64,000 bases of DNA from Calvatia gigantea (GCA_025093985.1 JACAAK010000002.1:3410001-3474000), one strand, 5' to 3'; shown: positions 1-12,646, counted from the first letter of the stretch. Made by a program: numbers and translations. Notes: generated by a model from the letters alone, not told the origin.

Positions 1-845
1 ACCATAACCTCCAATTCAGACTCATCTAGCCAGTTTGTAGCCTTTTTGCTCTTGTGTTTGGGGTCATTGTCCTGTTGGAAGACCATATCCTCCTCATTCT
101 TCCCATACCACCTGATGCTCCTCTTTAGTTCATCCCCCAAAATTTGAACATAAAGGTCAGCATCCATCTTCCCTTCAATTTTAGTGGCAAACCCCACTCC
201 ATCCCACAGCATACAACCCCAGATCATCACATTTCCTCCACCAAACTTGACTGTTCCCTCAACCAATCTATCATTCAGCCCCTCTCCTGCCTTTTTCCAT
301 ACCCAAACCCTTCCATCTGATCCAAACCGATTGATTTTGGACTCATCTGTCCAAATAACCCTCTTCCAGTCCTCCAGGGTCCAGTTAACATGTGCTTCTG
401 CCCACTCCAACCTTTTCCTCCTATGGACAGCAGTAAGTTTAGGTCATTTCCGCTTGACTACAGCCTTCATTCCAGCTCCTCTGAGTGCCCTGCGCACTGT
501 TTTGGTGGATACAGGCTGGGCAATAACATTTTGAAGTGATTTGGTGACTTGGGAGGCATTGTCAGCCTTGCGAGAGGTGATGAGGCGAACAGAATAGTGG
601 ATATCAGAGGGAGAAAGTTTAGATGGGCGGCCACCAACAGATTTGGAAAGTGTTGATCTATGTTTGGAGCGAATCCTAGAAATAGTACTGACTCCCAGAC
701 CAGTAATAGAAGCAATATGATGAGCAGATTTCCCTTGGTCCAGGTAAGAGAGGACTCTATTGGTCTGAGTAGAGGAAAGAGAGCGCATATAGTTGTAAAG
801 GTATAGTGGGGGAGTTAATTTGCACCTGAGAATAAGCACATCCAT
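1..845 (-). pseudogene. Tc1-family transposase with one in-frame stop, C-terminus beyond the window
   Basis: The frame starts at 845, or more probably at the internal Met at 788 (MRSLSSTQTNRV). It begins with the paired helix-turn-helix DNA-binding region typical of Tc1 transposases, with motifs such as GLGVSTISRIRSKH and GGRPSKLS. An in-frame TGA lies at 444-446. The same frame then continues to position 1 with the DDE catalytic core: first Asp in VIWTDES near 345 and second Asp in FQQDNDPKH near 75-85. The third acidic residue would lie left of the window. A single TGA in an otherwise open frame suggests a recently inactivated copy. It would cut and paste the element by binding the terminal repeats. 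Confidence 0.85.
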
Positions 846-926
846 TTATACATCACCCTACATGGTCACATGATTTTATTTGTATTTATTTGATTGCAAT
901 AAATGAAGTCATGTGCTCAGAATTTG

Positions 927-1138
927 AGAGGGACAAAACTGTTCCAATGTACTTAAAATATTAATTAATTAATAACTCCCCCAAAACAAAGGATTACATA
1001 ATCATACTTTGCATATGATTAGATAAGATACTGGACTATCTACAATTAAATTAGGAAGTGCACAGCCACAGTAGTCCTTGAGTTATGAGCTGATCTTCTG
1101 AAAAGTTCAAAACATTGGAACGGTTTTGTCCCTTACTG
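927..1138. repeat. Inverted repeat pair in the Tc1 subterminal region
   Basis: The terminal sequence at about 1110-1138 (minus strand AGGGACAAAACCGTTCCAATG) has a near-identical inverted copy on the plus strand at 928-948, with one mismatch in 21. The two copies face each other across about 160 bp. This is unlike the IR/DR layout of some Tc1 elements, where the internal copy is direct. It could be part of the family's end structure, or a small MITE-like derivative at the element end. Confidence 0.7.
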
Positions 1139-1140
1139 TA

Positions 1141-3911
1141 AGTCCATGGTCCACTATGGACAGAATTGAGTCGAATCTGTGGGATTTTGGCAAATCGGTC
1201 AGTAGATCCATAGTGATATGGGCGAATGGTCTAGTAGATATTGGTGGTGGTATTGGTTGCAACGAAGGGTGGGAAGGATTTCGGTTAATTTTAAATTGTT
1301 GGCATTCGCTGCATCCTTTAACGTAATTCCGTACGAAGGTACTCATTCCTGGCCAATATACTTCAGCTTTAGCGAGGCGATAAGTTTCTTGTTCTCCAGG
1401 GTGTCCGACCGAAGGATGGTCGTGGTATTATTGGATGACACGTCGGCGGAGTTCCATGTCTTCTGGGATGATGACCTTTCCTTCGAATGTCATAAGATGT
1501 CCATGTGGCCTGGGAATCATCCCGTATTTCGGATTTATTGCTTCTGGTGATTCTGATAGAAGTCGTTTCATGGCTTCCATGGTGATTTCGTCATATTTCG
1601 ATGATTTTACGATGTCATTCTGTAATTCCTGATCAACCATGGAGATGAACAGTTCGTCTGGTAATACAGTGATTTCCCTGAGGAATACTTCCTCAGGTAA
1701 GACAATAACATTTTCGTTGTCATTGTCATCATCTGGGGTGTGATCTGGTCGACGTGAGAGGGCATCGGCAGCAGGTATTTTGGTTCCTGGGACGTGTTCA
1801 ATTGCGAAGTCGAAGTGTGAGAGGAAACCAAGCCATCGAGCTTGTCTTCTGGAGATATTTTGGGGTTTTCTCCAAAAGGTGAGGTTCTTGTGATCAGTTC
1901 GTATTGTTACGCGATGTTGGGCTCCTTCTAGGTAATGTCTCCATTCTTCTAGTGCCGTGATTATGGCAAGGAGTTCCCTGTCGTGTATTTCGTAGTTTCG
2001 TTGGGTAGGGTTGAATGCTTTGGATAGGAAAGCTACTGGGTGGTAGTTTCCGTTCATGTCTTGCTGTGATAAGACTGCTCCTAAGGCATATTTTGAGGCA
2101 TCGGTCTTGATAAAGAAGGGTTTTGTTTGGTCTGGCATCAGCAAAACGGGTTTCTTCATGAATTCGGTTTTTAGTTGGTTGAAGGCTTCGTTTGCTTTGT
2201 GTTCCCATTCGAATTTCTTTGTTTTGGATAGAAGAGCATTAAGCGGTCGAGAGATGTCGGCATAACGATGTATAAATTTTCGGTAGAAGTTACAGAATCC
2301 CATGAATTTTCTGACATCGTGGGTAGTGCAGGGTAAGGGCCATTCTTCTATTCCACGGAGTTTGGTGTTGTCCATTTCGATCTTGTCGGGGGAGATTATC
2401 ATGCCGAGATATTCTAGATGGGTTTTATCGAATTCGCATTTTTCTAGTTTCAGGTATAGATCGTTGTCTTTCAAGATCTGAAATGCTTCCAAAGTAAGGC
2501 GATCCATTTCTTCCTGAGTTTTTGCATAGATGAGGATGTCGTCCATATAGATTATAATTCCTCCTTTATCTAGCATTTTTGCGAATATGGTGTCCATCAT
2601 CTTTTGGAAGGTGGCTGGGGAGTTGCACATTCCAAAGAACATGACGTTTGGTTCGTAAAGTCCGATTGGAGTTTTGAATGCGGCTTTCCATTGGTCTCCT
2701 TCTCGAATACAGATGTTGTTGTATCCGAGTCGGACGTCCATTTTCGTGAATAGTTTTGCTCCTTGAAGTTTGTCCATAATTGTCGTTATCATAGGAATAG
2801 GGTACGCATTCTTCTTGGTATGTTTATTTAGATAACGGTAATCTTGACATGGCCGAAGTTTCCTATCTTTCTTTCCTACGAAGAAAAAGGATGAGGCCAT
2901 GGGAGATTCAGATTCTTGGATGTATCTTTTTCGGAGATTTTCGTTTATGAATTTCTTGAGTTCTTCGGTTTCAAGGGGTGATAAGGGGTACGTTTTCCCT
3001 AGTTCTGGTTTGAAGGTATCCAAGAGTTCGATTTTATGGTCGTATGGCCTGGGAGGGGGGAATCGCTCAGATTTCTTCGTGTCGAAGAGTGAAGCGAATT
3101 TCCTATATTTCCTGGGTATCTTTGTATTGGTTTTTGGGGTTGACTTTTGTGCGAGGCTTGTGGCTTGGGTGATCTTCGTATTGATTTCGAGTTCATGTGG
3201 AGTTTGAGTGATTTCGTAGAGTTCGTGTTCTAAATGGAATTCATCGAAATCAATGTTTTCCAAGTAGAGTTTGAGTTCATCGATAGAGAGTTCAGGTTCT
3301 TCCGAATGGATGATCGCTTCGAAGACTTTTACAGCCAGTGGGTCAAAGTCTTCGTCTAGGTAGGTGTAACGTTCGGCATCATTCATTCCATGGATGTCTA
3401 AGGCGATTTCATTGATAGTGGCAGGTCCGTTTGTGGATTTTACGATTAAGGGTATGATGTTGTCGTTGTTTCGCCATTTGAACTCTTGAGTAGTCCAATT
3501 TATGTCTGGGTTTGTTTGTTGTAGCCACAGGTATCCTAGGATTAGATCTTTGGATCCTATTCCTGAGACATAGGCTTCGAATTGGCATTGTTTTCCATCA
3601 ATTAAGGCGTTCAATTCAACGCTTTCATAGATTGATCCATTTTCATTGGAAGTTCCATCCGCATTGGATACTTTGATAGGATGTTTGATAGGGCGTGTTC
3701 ATAGTCCATAGGTGTTTATAAAATTCGAGGAGATGAAGTTTCCTTGGGCTCCAGAGTCAATTAGAGCGGTGACTGGGATATTTCGTAAATGGTTCTGATT
3801 GAGTTTGATAGGGAGAAAGATTGATGCTTTGTTGTCCGAGGTAGGGAGTTTTATTAGATTGATTTGTGGGTCACCCAGCGATTCCTTTACAGGATCGGGT
3901 GACGCCTTCAA
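1141..3911 (-). pseudogene. Gypsy-1 pol: protease, reverse transcriptase, RNase H, integrase N-part; two in-frame stops
   Basis: One frame runs from 3911 to 1141 with two nonsense codons, TGA at 3699-3701 and TAA at 1428-1430. Retropepsin is seen as ALIDSGAQGNFIS near 3765. Reverse transcriptase has SPMASSFFFVGKKD, KMDVRLGYNNI and the catalytic YMDD in IIIYMDDILIY near 2545. RNase H has KTDASKYALGAVL and the DALSRR tail. After the TAA come the integrase zinc-binding HHCC region (HPSVGHPG, then CSECQQFK) and the start of the catalytic core at DSILSIVDHGLT, where the Tc1 insertion ends it. Reverse transcribes and integrates the element when intact. Confidence 0.9.
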
Positions 3912-5983
3912 AAATCCCCAAAGGGCTTGAGCATTGGGTCAGAGATATATGCTTCTCTGAATTCCATTCTTTCGTCCGTTGGAAGTTCTCTGATCATTGC
4001 TTGGATATCGAGTGCAGAGATCTTTCGGGTTTGATTAGGAGCAGCACCGGAGTAATTCCTGGAAGCTTGAGGTTGTGAGGGTTGTGTATAACGGGGTGGT
4101 TGCATGAATCTTCTTTGTGGTGGGTGGGGTCGTCTAGGAGGTGGTTTTTCTCTGGACAAGTTTGGGTCAGGATTTGGACAGTTGCTGATAAGGTGTCCAA
4201 ATTTTCCGCAACCTATGCATTTCCCAGCTTTGTAGCGAGCAACTTGCTCAGCAGTAAATACAGCGTTTAGTTGTAATTCGGGGTCATCCAAGTCGTAGCT
4301 TTCATGAGTGTAGTCTTGCTCTGCGGGATATAGTTCTTCGTCTTCGTAAGGTGGTTCATAGGGGTCCTGAAGTTCTGCCTGTATTTCATGTATGGTTCGT
4401 GCAGGTTGGCGATTTGGTTGAAAACGAGTGTGGTAGGTTGGTTGGAAACGGGGTGGTTGGTAGGGAGTTGGGTTTCGAGAAAAGTTTCTAGGCCACATTG
4501 CGTCAGCTTGACGATTGACTGAGTCTCGTTGTACTGCATCGGTATACCATTCAGCAATGGTTTCAGGTGGTCCTTCTTTTCTAGTCCATACTTCTCTTGC
4601 GAGATTAGGATTGAGTCCTTGTTTATATTGTTCAATTAATGCTTCATTGTCTTGAATTCCTCCAATAGATGCGAGGCGTTGGAAATCAAGATTGAAGTCT
4701 GCTGCTGAGGACTTATTTTGCTTCAATTTGTACCATTGTCTTCGTGCAGTGATTTGTTCATCTACTGGAGTGAAGTGTTTCAAGATTTCAATCTCGAATT
4801 CTTCGAAGGTAGAGTATCTCCAAGGGATGGGTTTTCCACGGGCATCGGTAATTCGGCTTTTGTAATATTGTTCAGACCAAGATCCGGCTTTCCCTTCAAC
4901 CATAAGGCTGAGGACGAATCTGATCTGTCGCTGGTCATCCGTAAATGCTCTAGGGTTCATTTCGAGATAGTTTTTGACTAGCATCCACCAAGTTTTAAAT
5001 CGGGGGTTTGTTCTGTCGAAGTTCGGGGGCTTTTGTCCGATTTCTTTTGAATTTCCATCGTTTCCTACAAATTGAATGGCTGGAGTACGATGTCTTCGTC
5101 AACCTCCTCCTTCTCTTCCAATGGAGAAAGAGGACGGAGTGAATGAACCATGGCTGGAGTTTCGTGAAGAGGGAGGGGAGGGAGAGGGCGCTCTTCCTTG
5201 TCGACCTCTACGGGGAGGATCTTCTCCAGGTGTTCTTCGTTGTCCAATTCCGAAGATGGGAGTTGTAGCTCCTGATCGGGGTGGTGGTTGGTCGGTTGGT
5301 TCATTATTTGTTTCAGTTTGCGTTTGAGTGGAAGTAGCCATGCCTTCGATTTCTGGATGAATTGGTTCTTGTGATTCAAAACCCGGGATATCTGGGTATT
5401 CGAGGGTGTCTGGAGTGTATATAAGATGGGTTCCTTCTCGATTGAGGATGTCTTGGAAGTCAGATGGATGTTCGGGCAGCTGATGGAACGTCTCGTTGTC
5501 TTCGTTGTCTTCAAGGACGGATGGTAAGATGTGGGGGTTTTCGATTCCGAATTGGGAAGGGGATACGGCTCTGGATGGTGTCTGTGGTGGTGACTCTTGA
5601 GGTGGACCTTGCTCGGGCGAATCGGGTCGAAAATAGTCGAATTTGCCACTTTGTCTTGGTTTCGGTGGTTCAGGCTCAGTGGATTTTCTAGTAGGTGCTG
5701 GTAATTCTTGTAGTAGTTTCGGTTTCTGTGATCTAGTGCGTGGGGTATGATAAATCCTTTCTAAGAATGGTGCAGAAGGTCCTTCTGGTTGATGAGTTTG
5801 TTTAGGCGGGGGAGTAGTAGGAGACTCGAATGAGTGTTGGGTTGGTGTATGGAATGATCGTTCTGGAGATGAGGAAGGAGGGTGTAAGGGACGTTTCCCT
5901 TTTCGCGACGTGGTGAAGAAAGACAGATAGCAGTAGCCAGGCCCGCTCTTCTCAACGCTACTTGGCGGAGGACAGATAAACAA
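3908..5983 (-). pseudogene. Gypsy-1 gag with proline-rich N-terminus and zinc knuckle; one in-frame TGA
   Basis: A single frame runs from 5983 to 3908, broken once by TGA at 5099-5101. The N-terminal 290 residues are rich in Pro, Ser and acidic residues and resemble no enzyme. After the stop, residues such as NPRFKTWWMLVKNYLEMNP begin the retrotransposon capsid domain. A CCHC zinc knuckle, CIGCGKFGHLISNC, lies near 4180-4220 and would bind RNA. The 3' end overlaps the start of the protease frame at 3911. Gag forms the cytoplasmic particle in which reverse transcription occurs. Confidence 0.85.
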
Positions 5984-6130
5984 GTCAGTGGACCCGAAGT
6001 TCCACTCTTCTTAACCCTATTACCGGGAAGGCTTCTCAACGTCAACTGGACAGAGGGATAGTCGGCAGAAGCTGGCCGTAAGAGACTGGAGTCGTATAGA
6101 AACGAGAGAAGGGAGGGGAGGTTATTCTTA

Positions 6131-6752
6131 TGTTACATGCGTTACCTTACTTCACAACCGGGCCCGGATCGTCTCCACTCAGGGAGAGGTTCAACGCTAT
6201 AGCCCAGGAGTATTTGACAAGTCTCAATGACTTCGGTGCAGGCTTCGGATTGCTCCCTCGAGTAGAAGCTCGCGCTTGCCTGAGAAGTCCGAGTTAAGTG
6301 TCACTGCAGTCCCCAAGGTTGTTAGCCTTGTAGCAGACGAGCGAAGATAAGGAAGCTTGTTACTAGAATAACCTGAAGTAATACAAAGTACTACTTAAGG
6401 TTTATATACTAGCTACGAATAGGAGATGAGAGATTACGTAGTAAGTAGATATGAGTCAATGAGAACTACTACGGGTTAATTGGTAATCTAAGGAATCATA
6501 GGGATAGGTGAAATGAATAGAAGAACGAGTACGAGTCATAAGAAGATGGAGTCAGGTAAAGAGAAGTACGATGATGGGAAAGATGAAGGTGAAACAGGAA
6601 CATGATTCAGAACGAATCATAAGAAGCAAAGGTAGAAGTACATGTGATAAATAAATAAAGAACGGACCGGGGTATACAAGAAGAATGGAAAGTTCATACG
6701 GAAGGTTAATACGTTAATGCGGAGAGTCCGGGGGTGTGGTAAGTTGGTAACA
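6131..6752 (-). repeat. Gypsy-1 5' long terminal repeat (622 bp)
   Basis: The block starts TGTTAC and ends GTAACA, a perfect six-base terminal inverted repeat as expected of an LTR. It sits immediately upstream of Gypsy-1 gag on the minus strand. Its partner LTR lies beyond the left window edge. The segment 5984-6130 between LTR and gag is the leader; no obvious tRNA primer-binding site was recognised next to the LTR. The boundary call rests on the terminal repeat and position only. Confidence 0.65.
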
Positions 6753-6828
6753 GCATGGATGAGGCAGGGGATACCAAGATGTTTGTGGTAGAACTCCTGG
6801 ACTAGTTCTGGGGCATGGACTCTATTGG

Positions 6829-9800
6829 CTAGCTTCTACAGGTTGTGTTCCATTCCAAAGCCTTTCCACTTGATGAGATATTGAAGTCATCTTCAGTGGA
6901 TGTGGCTGTTAAGGACTTCTTCAACCTCCCATTTCTCTTCTTCATTGACAATGATGGAATTGGGTGGGGGTTTTGTGTGGCAGTTCTTGATTGGATCAGG
7001 TAGTGTGGATATGAGTTTGATGACATTGAAAACTAGATGGAGGCATTGTATGGAGTAAAGGAGGCAGAGACAGTAGGCATTAGCATTGATCTGCTTGTCT
7101 ATAACATATAGTCTGAGGCACTGGTGGGAAAGTTTCCTCAATAGGCAGGTAGTCTGGATGTTATCTACTTCAAGGTAAACTTTGTTGCCTGGCTTGTATG
7201 CAGGTATAGGTGTACATTATTGGTTATAGTAGCAGGTCATGTCATCTTTTGCCTTGACTAGTGTGGATTTGGCTTTCTCTAGTGTTAACTCCATTCACTT
7301 CATAAACTTGTTAACTGATTCAATCTTTGAGGGTGGCTGATGCAGCTCAAATCCCATGCACAGGTGATGTCCAGTGTCTAAGAGAAAGGGGGAGTGTTGG
7401 GTGGAAGCATGGATGTGGTTGTTGTGTTGGAATTCTACAAGTGGGAGGAGGTCATGCCAGTTGTTCTGTCATTTATTTACAAAGAGGTGGAAGTACTGAT
7501 CAAGTTCCTGGTTTACCTGCTCTGTCTGTCCATCCATCTGTAGATGCCAGGTAGTTGAGGCAGCCATCTTGATCCCTAAGAGTTGGTAAAGCTCTTTCAT
7601 GAACATAGTGATGAATTGTGGTCCATGATCTAAAACGACAGCATTGGGGAGTCCATGGAGTTTCCAGACATTGTGGAGGAAGAGCTACACTGTGCCTTCA
7701 GCCAAGACAGTGGTGTGGGTTGGGATGAAGTGGGCTCATTTAGAGACAGAGTTCACCACTGTCATGACAGTGTTGTAGCCTGTGGATTTCAGGAGTTCAA
7801 CTACAAAATCTATACTGAGTGTATCCCAGCAGGCTTCAGGAATGGGGAGTAGGTGGAGTTTTCCTTGCAGTGGACAGCAGATGGGCTTGGTACACATGTA
7901 GAGATTACAGGTAGAAATATACTGACCAATATATCAAGCTATCTGGGGCCACCAGTAGTTACAGGAGATGAGTTCTAGCATTTTCCATTATCCAGTGTGT
8001 CCTGCAATCTTCATGTCATGGTGGAGAGCCACTATCCTCCACCTAAGATCAGAGCCCATTGAGACATAGATCTTTCCTTGAAACAGGAGTAGACCATCCT
8101 GCTCTGCCCATTCTGCACTCCTTATAGTCTTGGTCAATGACTGCCTGAGTTTCCATGTGGCTTTAGCAACTGCCTCCTCTTGTTCACCCATGTAGTTTCC
8201 AGAGCAGATATCCTTCAACAGAAGCTGCTCCTCTCCTTCCATTGAGATTCTTTCAAGTGCATAGATAGTGAAGAGGCCATTCAGGAGAAGAGTAATGTTC
8301 TTGTTGTCATGGGCTTCTGTGCCATGGTCAGCTCTGTGGGACAGTGCATCAGGTTTCCCCATAGTGCAGCCAGAATAGTGGTACAAGCAGAAATCAAAGC
8401 AGGAGAGTATAAGAGACCAGCAGGCTTGGCAATGGTTGAGTTTCTTGGTGGACATAAAGTACTCTAGGTTTTTGTGGTCTGTCTAGATCTCAATTTGGTG
8501 ATGCGTGCCCTTGAGGAAGTGTCTTCACTTCTCTAGTACATGGATGATCACCAGTATTTCCTTGTTATAGATCTTATAATTCCATTCAACTACTGTGAGG
8601 GACTTTGAGTAGAACACCACTGGGTGCTATTGGTCTGAGTCTGCCACTTTCTGAAAGAGAACTGTATCTGTTGCAAAATCTGAGCTATCTACCTCAACAC
8701 AGAAGGGAGCAAAGTCATCAGGTAAGAAGAGCACAGGAAAGGAGGTGACTGCATCCTTGAGTGCCTAGAAAGCCACTTCTTCTGCAGTGTCCCATTTCCA
8801 CTTGGTATCTGCCTTAGTAAGGTCAAAGAGTGGGTAGGCTATATAGGAGAAGTTACAGATGAAGTAGTAGTAGAAATTGACAAATCCCAGAAATACCTGT
8901 GTTTGCCCCATATCGGCTGGAGCAGGCCAGTCTCATACTCCTGTGACTTTGATTGGGTCCATCTCCATATTATTCTCTGATATGATGAGACCAAGGTACT
9001 CAATGCAGGTCTTCTCGAACTTGCACTTTTTAGGCTTGAGAAAAAGCTGGTGCTATTCAAAAATTTGCAGGACCCAGTGGGTAACCTCCTGGTATTCTTC
9101 AACAGTCTTGGTGAAGATCAGTATGTCATCCATATACACCATAACAATGCCCTCCATGATAAACTCATGGAAGATGTCATTCATTATGGTCTGGAAGATG
9201 GCAGGGCTGTTAGTGAGGCCAAAGAATATGACAAGTAGCTCAAATAGCCTGCAATTTGTCCAGAATGCAGCTTTCCACTCATTACCCAGCTTAATCTGCA
9301 TATTGTTGAATCCTCAGTGAACATCCAGTTTAGTAAAGTACTTAGCCCTGCGAAGTTGTACAATGAGTTTGAATATGAGTGGGAGGAGGTACTTCATTGA
9401 GAGCACAGTAGTTCTGGATGAGGTGGAGGGATCCATCTTTCTTTTTGATGAAGAAGACGGGCAAGGCCATGGGGGATTTGGAGGGGCAGATGCGACTAGA
9501 CAAGAGGTTCTTCTGGATGAACTTGTCCAGCTGCAGCTGCTCAGTGGGTGAAAGCAGATATACTTTGTAGCCCTTTGGGTTAGCACCTGGGATGAGCTCA
9601 ATCATGTGATTCCATAGTTGATGCTTAGGTAGTGTATCAAAGAACTTTTTGGCAAACACAGCTTCAAAGTCATGAAGGTAGGAAAGAATGATGTCTCCAA
9701 ACCTGGTAGGTGAGTCAGATGACTGCAAATTGCAGTGGAAGGCCTCTACTAGCCATTGGGATGTGGTACCTATTGCACAGATCTCTTCTGGATATGGAAG

Positions 9801-10562
9801 GAGGTTGATAGTAAAGATGCGGTCATTGTCCTCATAGAGATCAGTAGGAGTAGGTAGCTCAGCAGGTGAATCATCCTCTTCTTCTACTTCTTCTACACAG
9901 ACAGGGAAGGAGCCCAAGGTGCAGGCATAGATGCAGCAGGTTTGGAGACAATGGACATGGGCCTTAGCTTTAGCTTCAACCTTGCACTTTTCACACTTGG
10001 ATGGGCATTGGGACATTTTGACTTCACCTATCTGCTAGTTAATGTTGGGGTTATGTTGTTTGAGCCAAGTGTATCCAAGAAGCAAGTCTTGGTGGCCAAG
10101 TTCAGTGACTGTGAGCAGGGAGCATTCCAAGTGGTTGTGGTAGTAAAGGATGATGTTTACAACTTCTGTTATCTGACCAGCCTCATTTTCCAATCCATCA
10201 ACATTATAGACTGTGAGCAGGTGAGAGAGTGTACAGGTGTTGAGTTTGTTGGTCCACATGTAATTTCTGTCAATAAAAGAGCTGGTTGTGCCACTATCCA
10301 CAAGAGCATATATGCTATAGCATTCCACTGTGTCTATGGTCTCCAGTTCTACTTGAAGCATAAGTGAGGTCCTGCATTGGTCTAGTGCAGCTATAACAGG
10401 TTTGATTGGGAAGTGTTTTTTCCATTTAGGACAGTGAGGCATTGAGGTTTTCTGTGGTGTGGCTTTCAGTTCAGGTGTGGGTGAGGGTAAGGAGTTGTCT
10501 ATTTGCTCTAAGGGTAGCACACTGAACCTATTTACACTTTGCAGCAAGAGTACACTTTCCAC
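6829..10562 (-). pseudogene. Gypsy-2 pol remnant: protease to chromodomain
   Basis: Pieces in order on the minus strand: retropepsin YALVDSGTTSSFIDRN near 10300; reverse transcriptase start with SPMALPVFFIKKKDGS near 9450; catalytic VYMDDILIF near 9130; RNase H to integrase linker with GKPDALSHRADHG and the integrase zinc-binding start HHDMKIAGHTG near 8000. Integrase core at 7030-7990 is heavily scrambled. A chromodomain-like segment (PPPNSIIVNEEEKWEVEEV, then a shifted frame reading KGFGMEHNL) lies at 7000-6840. Several frameshifts and stops separate these pieces, so no functional product is expected. Confidence 0.8.
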
Positions 10563-10570
10563 TTGCTGCT

Positions 10571-11704
10571 CTACAGAAAATCTGCTTCTTCTACCTTTTC
10601 AGCCACTTGAGCCAAATCTGCTGCTTCTTTCATGTCCTTCTTGGCTAGGAGTTTCATTAGGAGGTTATCCTCCTCCTCTGCAGTCAGGTAGTGGATGTCA
10701 TGTCTGAGAGGGCATTCAGATTTGACATGCCCAACCTTCTTGCAGTAGTGGCAGGTGGGCAGGAGTGGAGCAGGTTTGTGAGACATGTCTACCTCCATGG
10801 GTGTAGGGGTGCTGAGAGACAGTGTGGGTTGAATGGGTGGAGGCAGAGCAGTGACCAGTGGGAGTGGAAGGGAATAGAGGGGTTTTGGTTTCAAGAATGT
10901 CAGGTCAGAGTAGGTAATGGCCTGGAAGGCATTATTGGCAGCCCTCACCTGGTTAATGTGTTGGGCTGCAGTATACCAACCTTCTACATCATTGTCCCAG
11001 AGACATTCTGAGACTATGGTGGCTACCACATTCTGGATTGTCAGCCAAAGTCCATGGCAGAATTTGATGACCACCATCTTTGGGTCAGTGTACCCTAAGT
11101 CTGAAATGAGATTGTGGAAGTTGTCAAGGTAGTCATCAACATTTCAGTTGCCCTGGTGGTACCCTGTGCCCTTTAGGACATTGACTGCAGTAGCTTCTGC
11201 ATCCACAAGAAAGAAGTGTTTATGGAACTCAGTGGAAAAGTCTTCCCAACCAAGAAAGCAGGTTTGTCCTGGGTATTGCTCTTCCCAATATATTATATTC
11301 TCAGCCCACTTAGCTGCACAGCTGCTTTTCATATATAATAATGCCCACAGGATCTGGGTGTCTTTGTCCTTGAACTGATCCTTGCACAACCAAAGGTAGA
11401 TGTAGCAAGAGTTGAGGAATACATGTCCTCTGGAGCAGTCTCTGTCAAAGTCAGATGGAGTGGCTACCTTGGTCTGGATGGATGTGGGGCATGGCTGAGG
11501 TGTAGGAGCAGGCATATAGTCAGTGGAGAATTGTGGAGCATGGGGGGCAGGGGCATTTGCAGCAGCCACTGTACTGATTTGACCTTGTAGAGAGGAGAGT
11601 GTTTCATATACTCTCGGTTCAGATGCCACCTGATGATTTATCATCTCCTGCAGGCTATTCTGCAGCTGTGCAAGTATTTGTTTCAAGAGGGACATGTTCT
11701 GCAC
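10571..11704 (-). pseudogene. Gypsy-2 gag with zinc knuckle, one in-frame TGA
   Basis: Two open stretches (11704-11144 and 11077-10571) share one frame and are separated by TGA at 11144-11146 plus codons without a start. The first half has the helical capsid region, including WEDFSTEFHKHFF. The second half ends with the CCHC knuckle CHYCKKVGHVKSEC near 10740. The layout matches gag of Gypsy-1 but lacks its long proline-rich N-terminus, so the two elements belong to different lineages. Confidence 0.75.
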
Positions 11705-12342
11705 TAGCTGCAGTTGAACCTGCTATAGTTGCAGCTGGGGCTTGTCCAACATGGGAGACAGGTCAGGCAAATAGAGATGGGGTTAGCTAATGGAGGGTAT
11801 TTAAGGGGAACTCCTTGGAGTTGTTCCCAGTGGGTGACCAGGTCTCTCATGAGATCCAATTCTTCTGTAAGGACAACCTGCAATCTGAGTGGCTTGGGGA
11901 TGCAAGGCTCTCATGAGTCGGATGAAGCAGACAAGTAGGTATATTATAGTGAGATTGACTTTGTCCTAAGTCAACCCAATATCTACAGGCAGTTGTGATA
12001 TCAAAGGGGACTCCTTCTTGAAGGCTTAAGAATATCAAAGTACTATAACTACTTTGTATATTCTTATGTCTAAGATCAGAGGTCTTTATCCTTCAATAAA
12101 TAACTCTTATAACGTCTTATAAAGTAAGCTTAATAGTTCAGAGGTAACTTCTTAGGTTCAGATTATAAGAGAGTGTTAAGAGTTATAGATTCAGTCTCTA
12201 TCTAACCAAGTAAAAACGATGCTGTCTACTGGTCAAGTTGAAGGATTTATATACTACAGCAGTGTACTACTGTATTATACTGTATTAATATGTTACTTGT
12301 CTAAATATGGTATATAAAAGTCATATGACTTCAAAGTGGTAC
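11705..12342. other. AT-rich stretch upstream of Gypsy-2 gag; leader and probable LTR
   Basis: No open frame of note. The sequence from about 11980 to 12342 has repeated short TATA-rich motifs and would be the place for the Gypsy-2 5' LTR, but terminal TG/CA edges could not be assigned with confidence. Confidence 0.4.
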
Positions 12343-12646
12343 TGTTATGACCTTAGTCTGAGTAAACCTCAGGTTGCAACTTAGGCTAAGACTTGAGGGC
12401 AAGTAAGGGGAGAGAACTAGGTAGTTAAGTGTACCGAATACAGGAGTATGTATGTATGCTTAAATATGGTAGACATCCAGTTGAATGGATGGAGGTAACT
12501 ATATGAAACATCTGACAATAATGGTGTAGTAGTCTTATGAGTCAATACTCAGAGATCGCTGGTACTGGAATAGATGGAACAGATATCGGATATATCAGAA
12601 TGAAGATAAACATGGGGTGGACACGAATAGATGAAAGTTCACAACA
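12343..12646 (-). repeat. Gypsy-3 3' LTR (304 bp)
   Basis: On the plus strand it starts TGTTATGACC and ends TTCACAACA. On the minus strand it directly follows a G-rich polypurine tract, which identifies it as the 3' LTR of the minus-strand element. Related copies lie at 13438-13745 (solo), 28309-28456 (fragment, opposite orientation) and 49647-49957. Confidence 0.85.

Larger units (their letters stand above)
1..1138 (-). mobile_element. Tc1/mariner DNA transposon, right end inside the window, left end beyond it
   Basis: The element carries a Tc1-type transposase on the minus strand. Its right terminus reads on the minus strand CAGTAAGGGACAAAACCG, and is followed by TA at 1139-1140, the expected target dinucleotide. 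To the right of that TA the reading frame of a Gypsy integrase resumes (residues SILSIVDHGLT just before the junction). This places the insertion inside the Gypsy-1 pol gene. The left terminus and the rest of the Gypsy integrase lie outside the window. The single right boundary is seen directly; the second TA is not visible. Confidence 0.85.
1139..6752 (-). mobile_element. Gypsy-1, Ty3/Gypsy LTR retrotransposon (minus), interrupted by Tc1
   Basis: On the minus strand the order is LTR (6131-6752), gag (5983-3908), then protease, reverse transcriptase, RNase H and integrase (3911-1141). Integrase is cut at 1139 by the Tc1 insertion and its end lies beyond the window. Gag and pol overlap by a few bases in different frames, as in many Gypsy elements that use frameshifting. 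Only three internal stops were seen, so the copy is young. Its right LTR abuts the degraded 3' end of Gypsy-2 at 6753, so Gypsy-1 inserted into the older element. Confidence 0.85.
6753..12342 (-). mobile_element. Gypsy-2, degraded Ty3/Gypsy element with chromodomain (minus)
   Basis: Minus-strand order is gag (11704-10571), protease, reverse transcriptase, RNase H, integrase and chromodomain (10562-6829). Many frame breaks mark it as older than Gypsy-1. Its downstream end is truncated by the Gypsy-1 LTR at 6752. The upstream region 11705-12342 is AT-rich and probably includes its leader and LTR, but I could not fix the LTR edges. It is abutted at 12343 by the 3' LTR of Gypsy-3. Confidence 0.8.
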
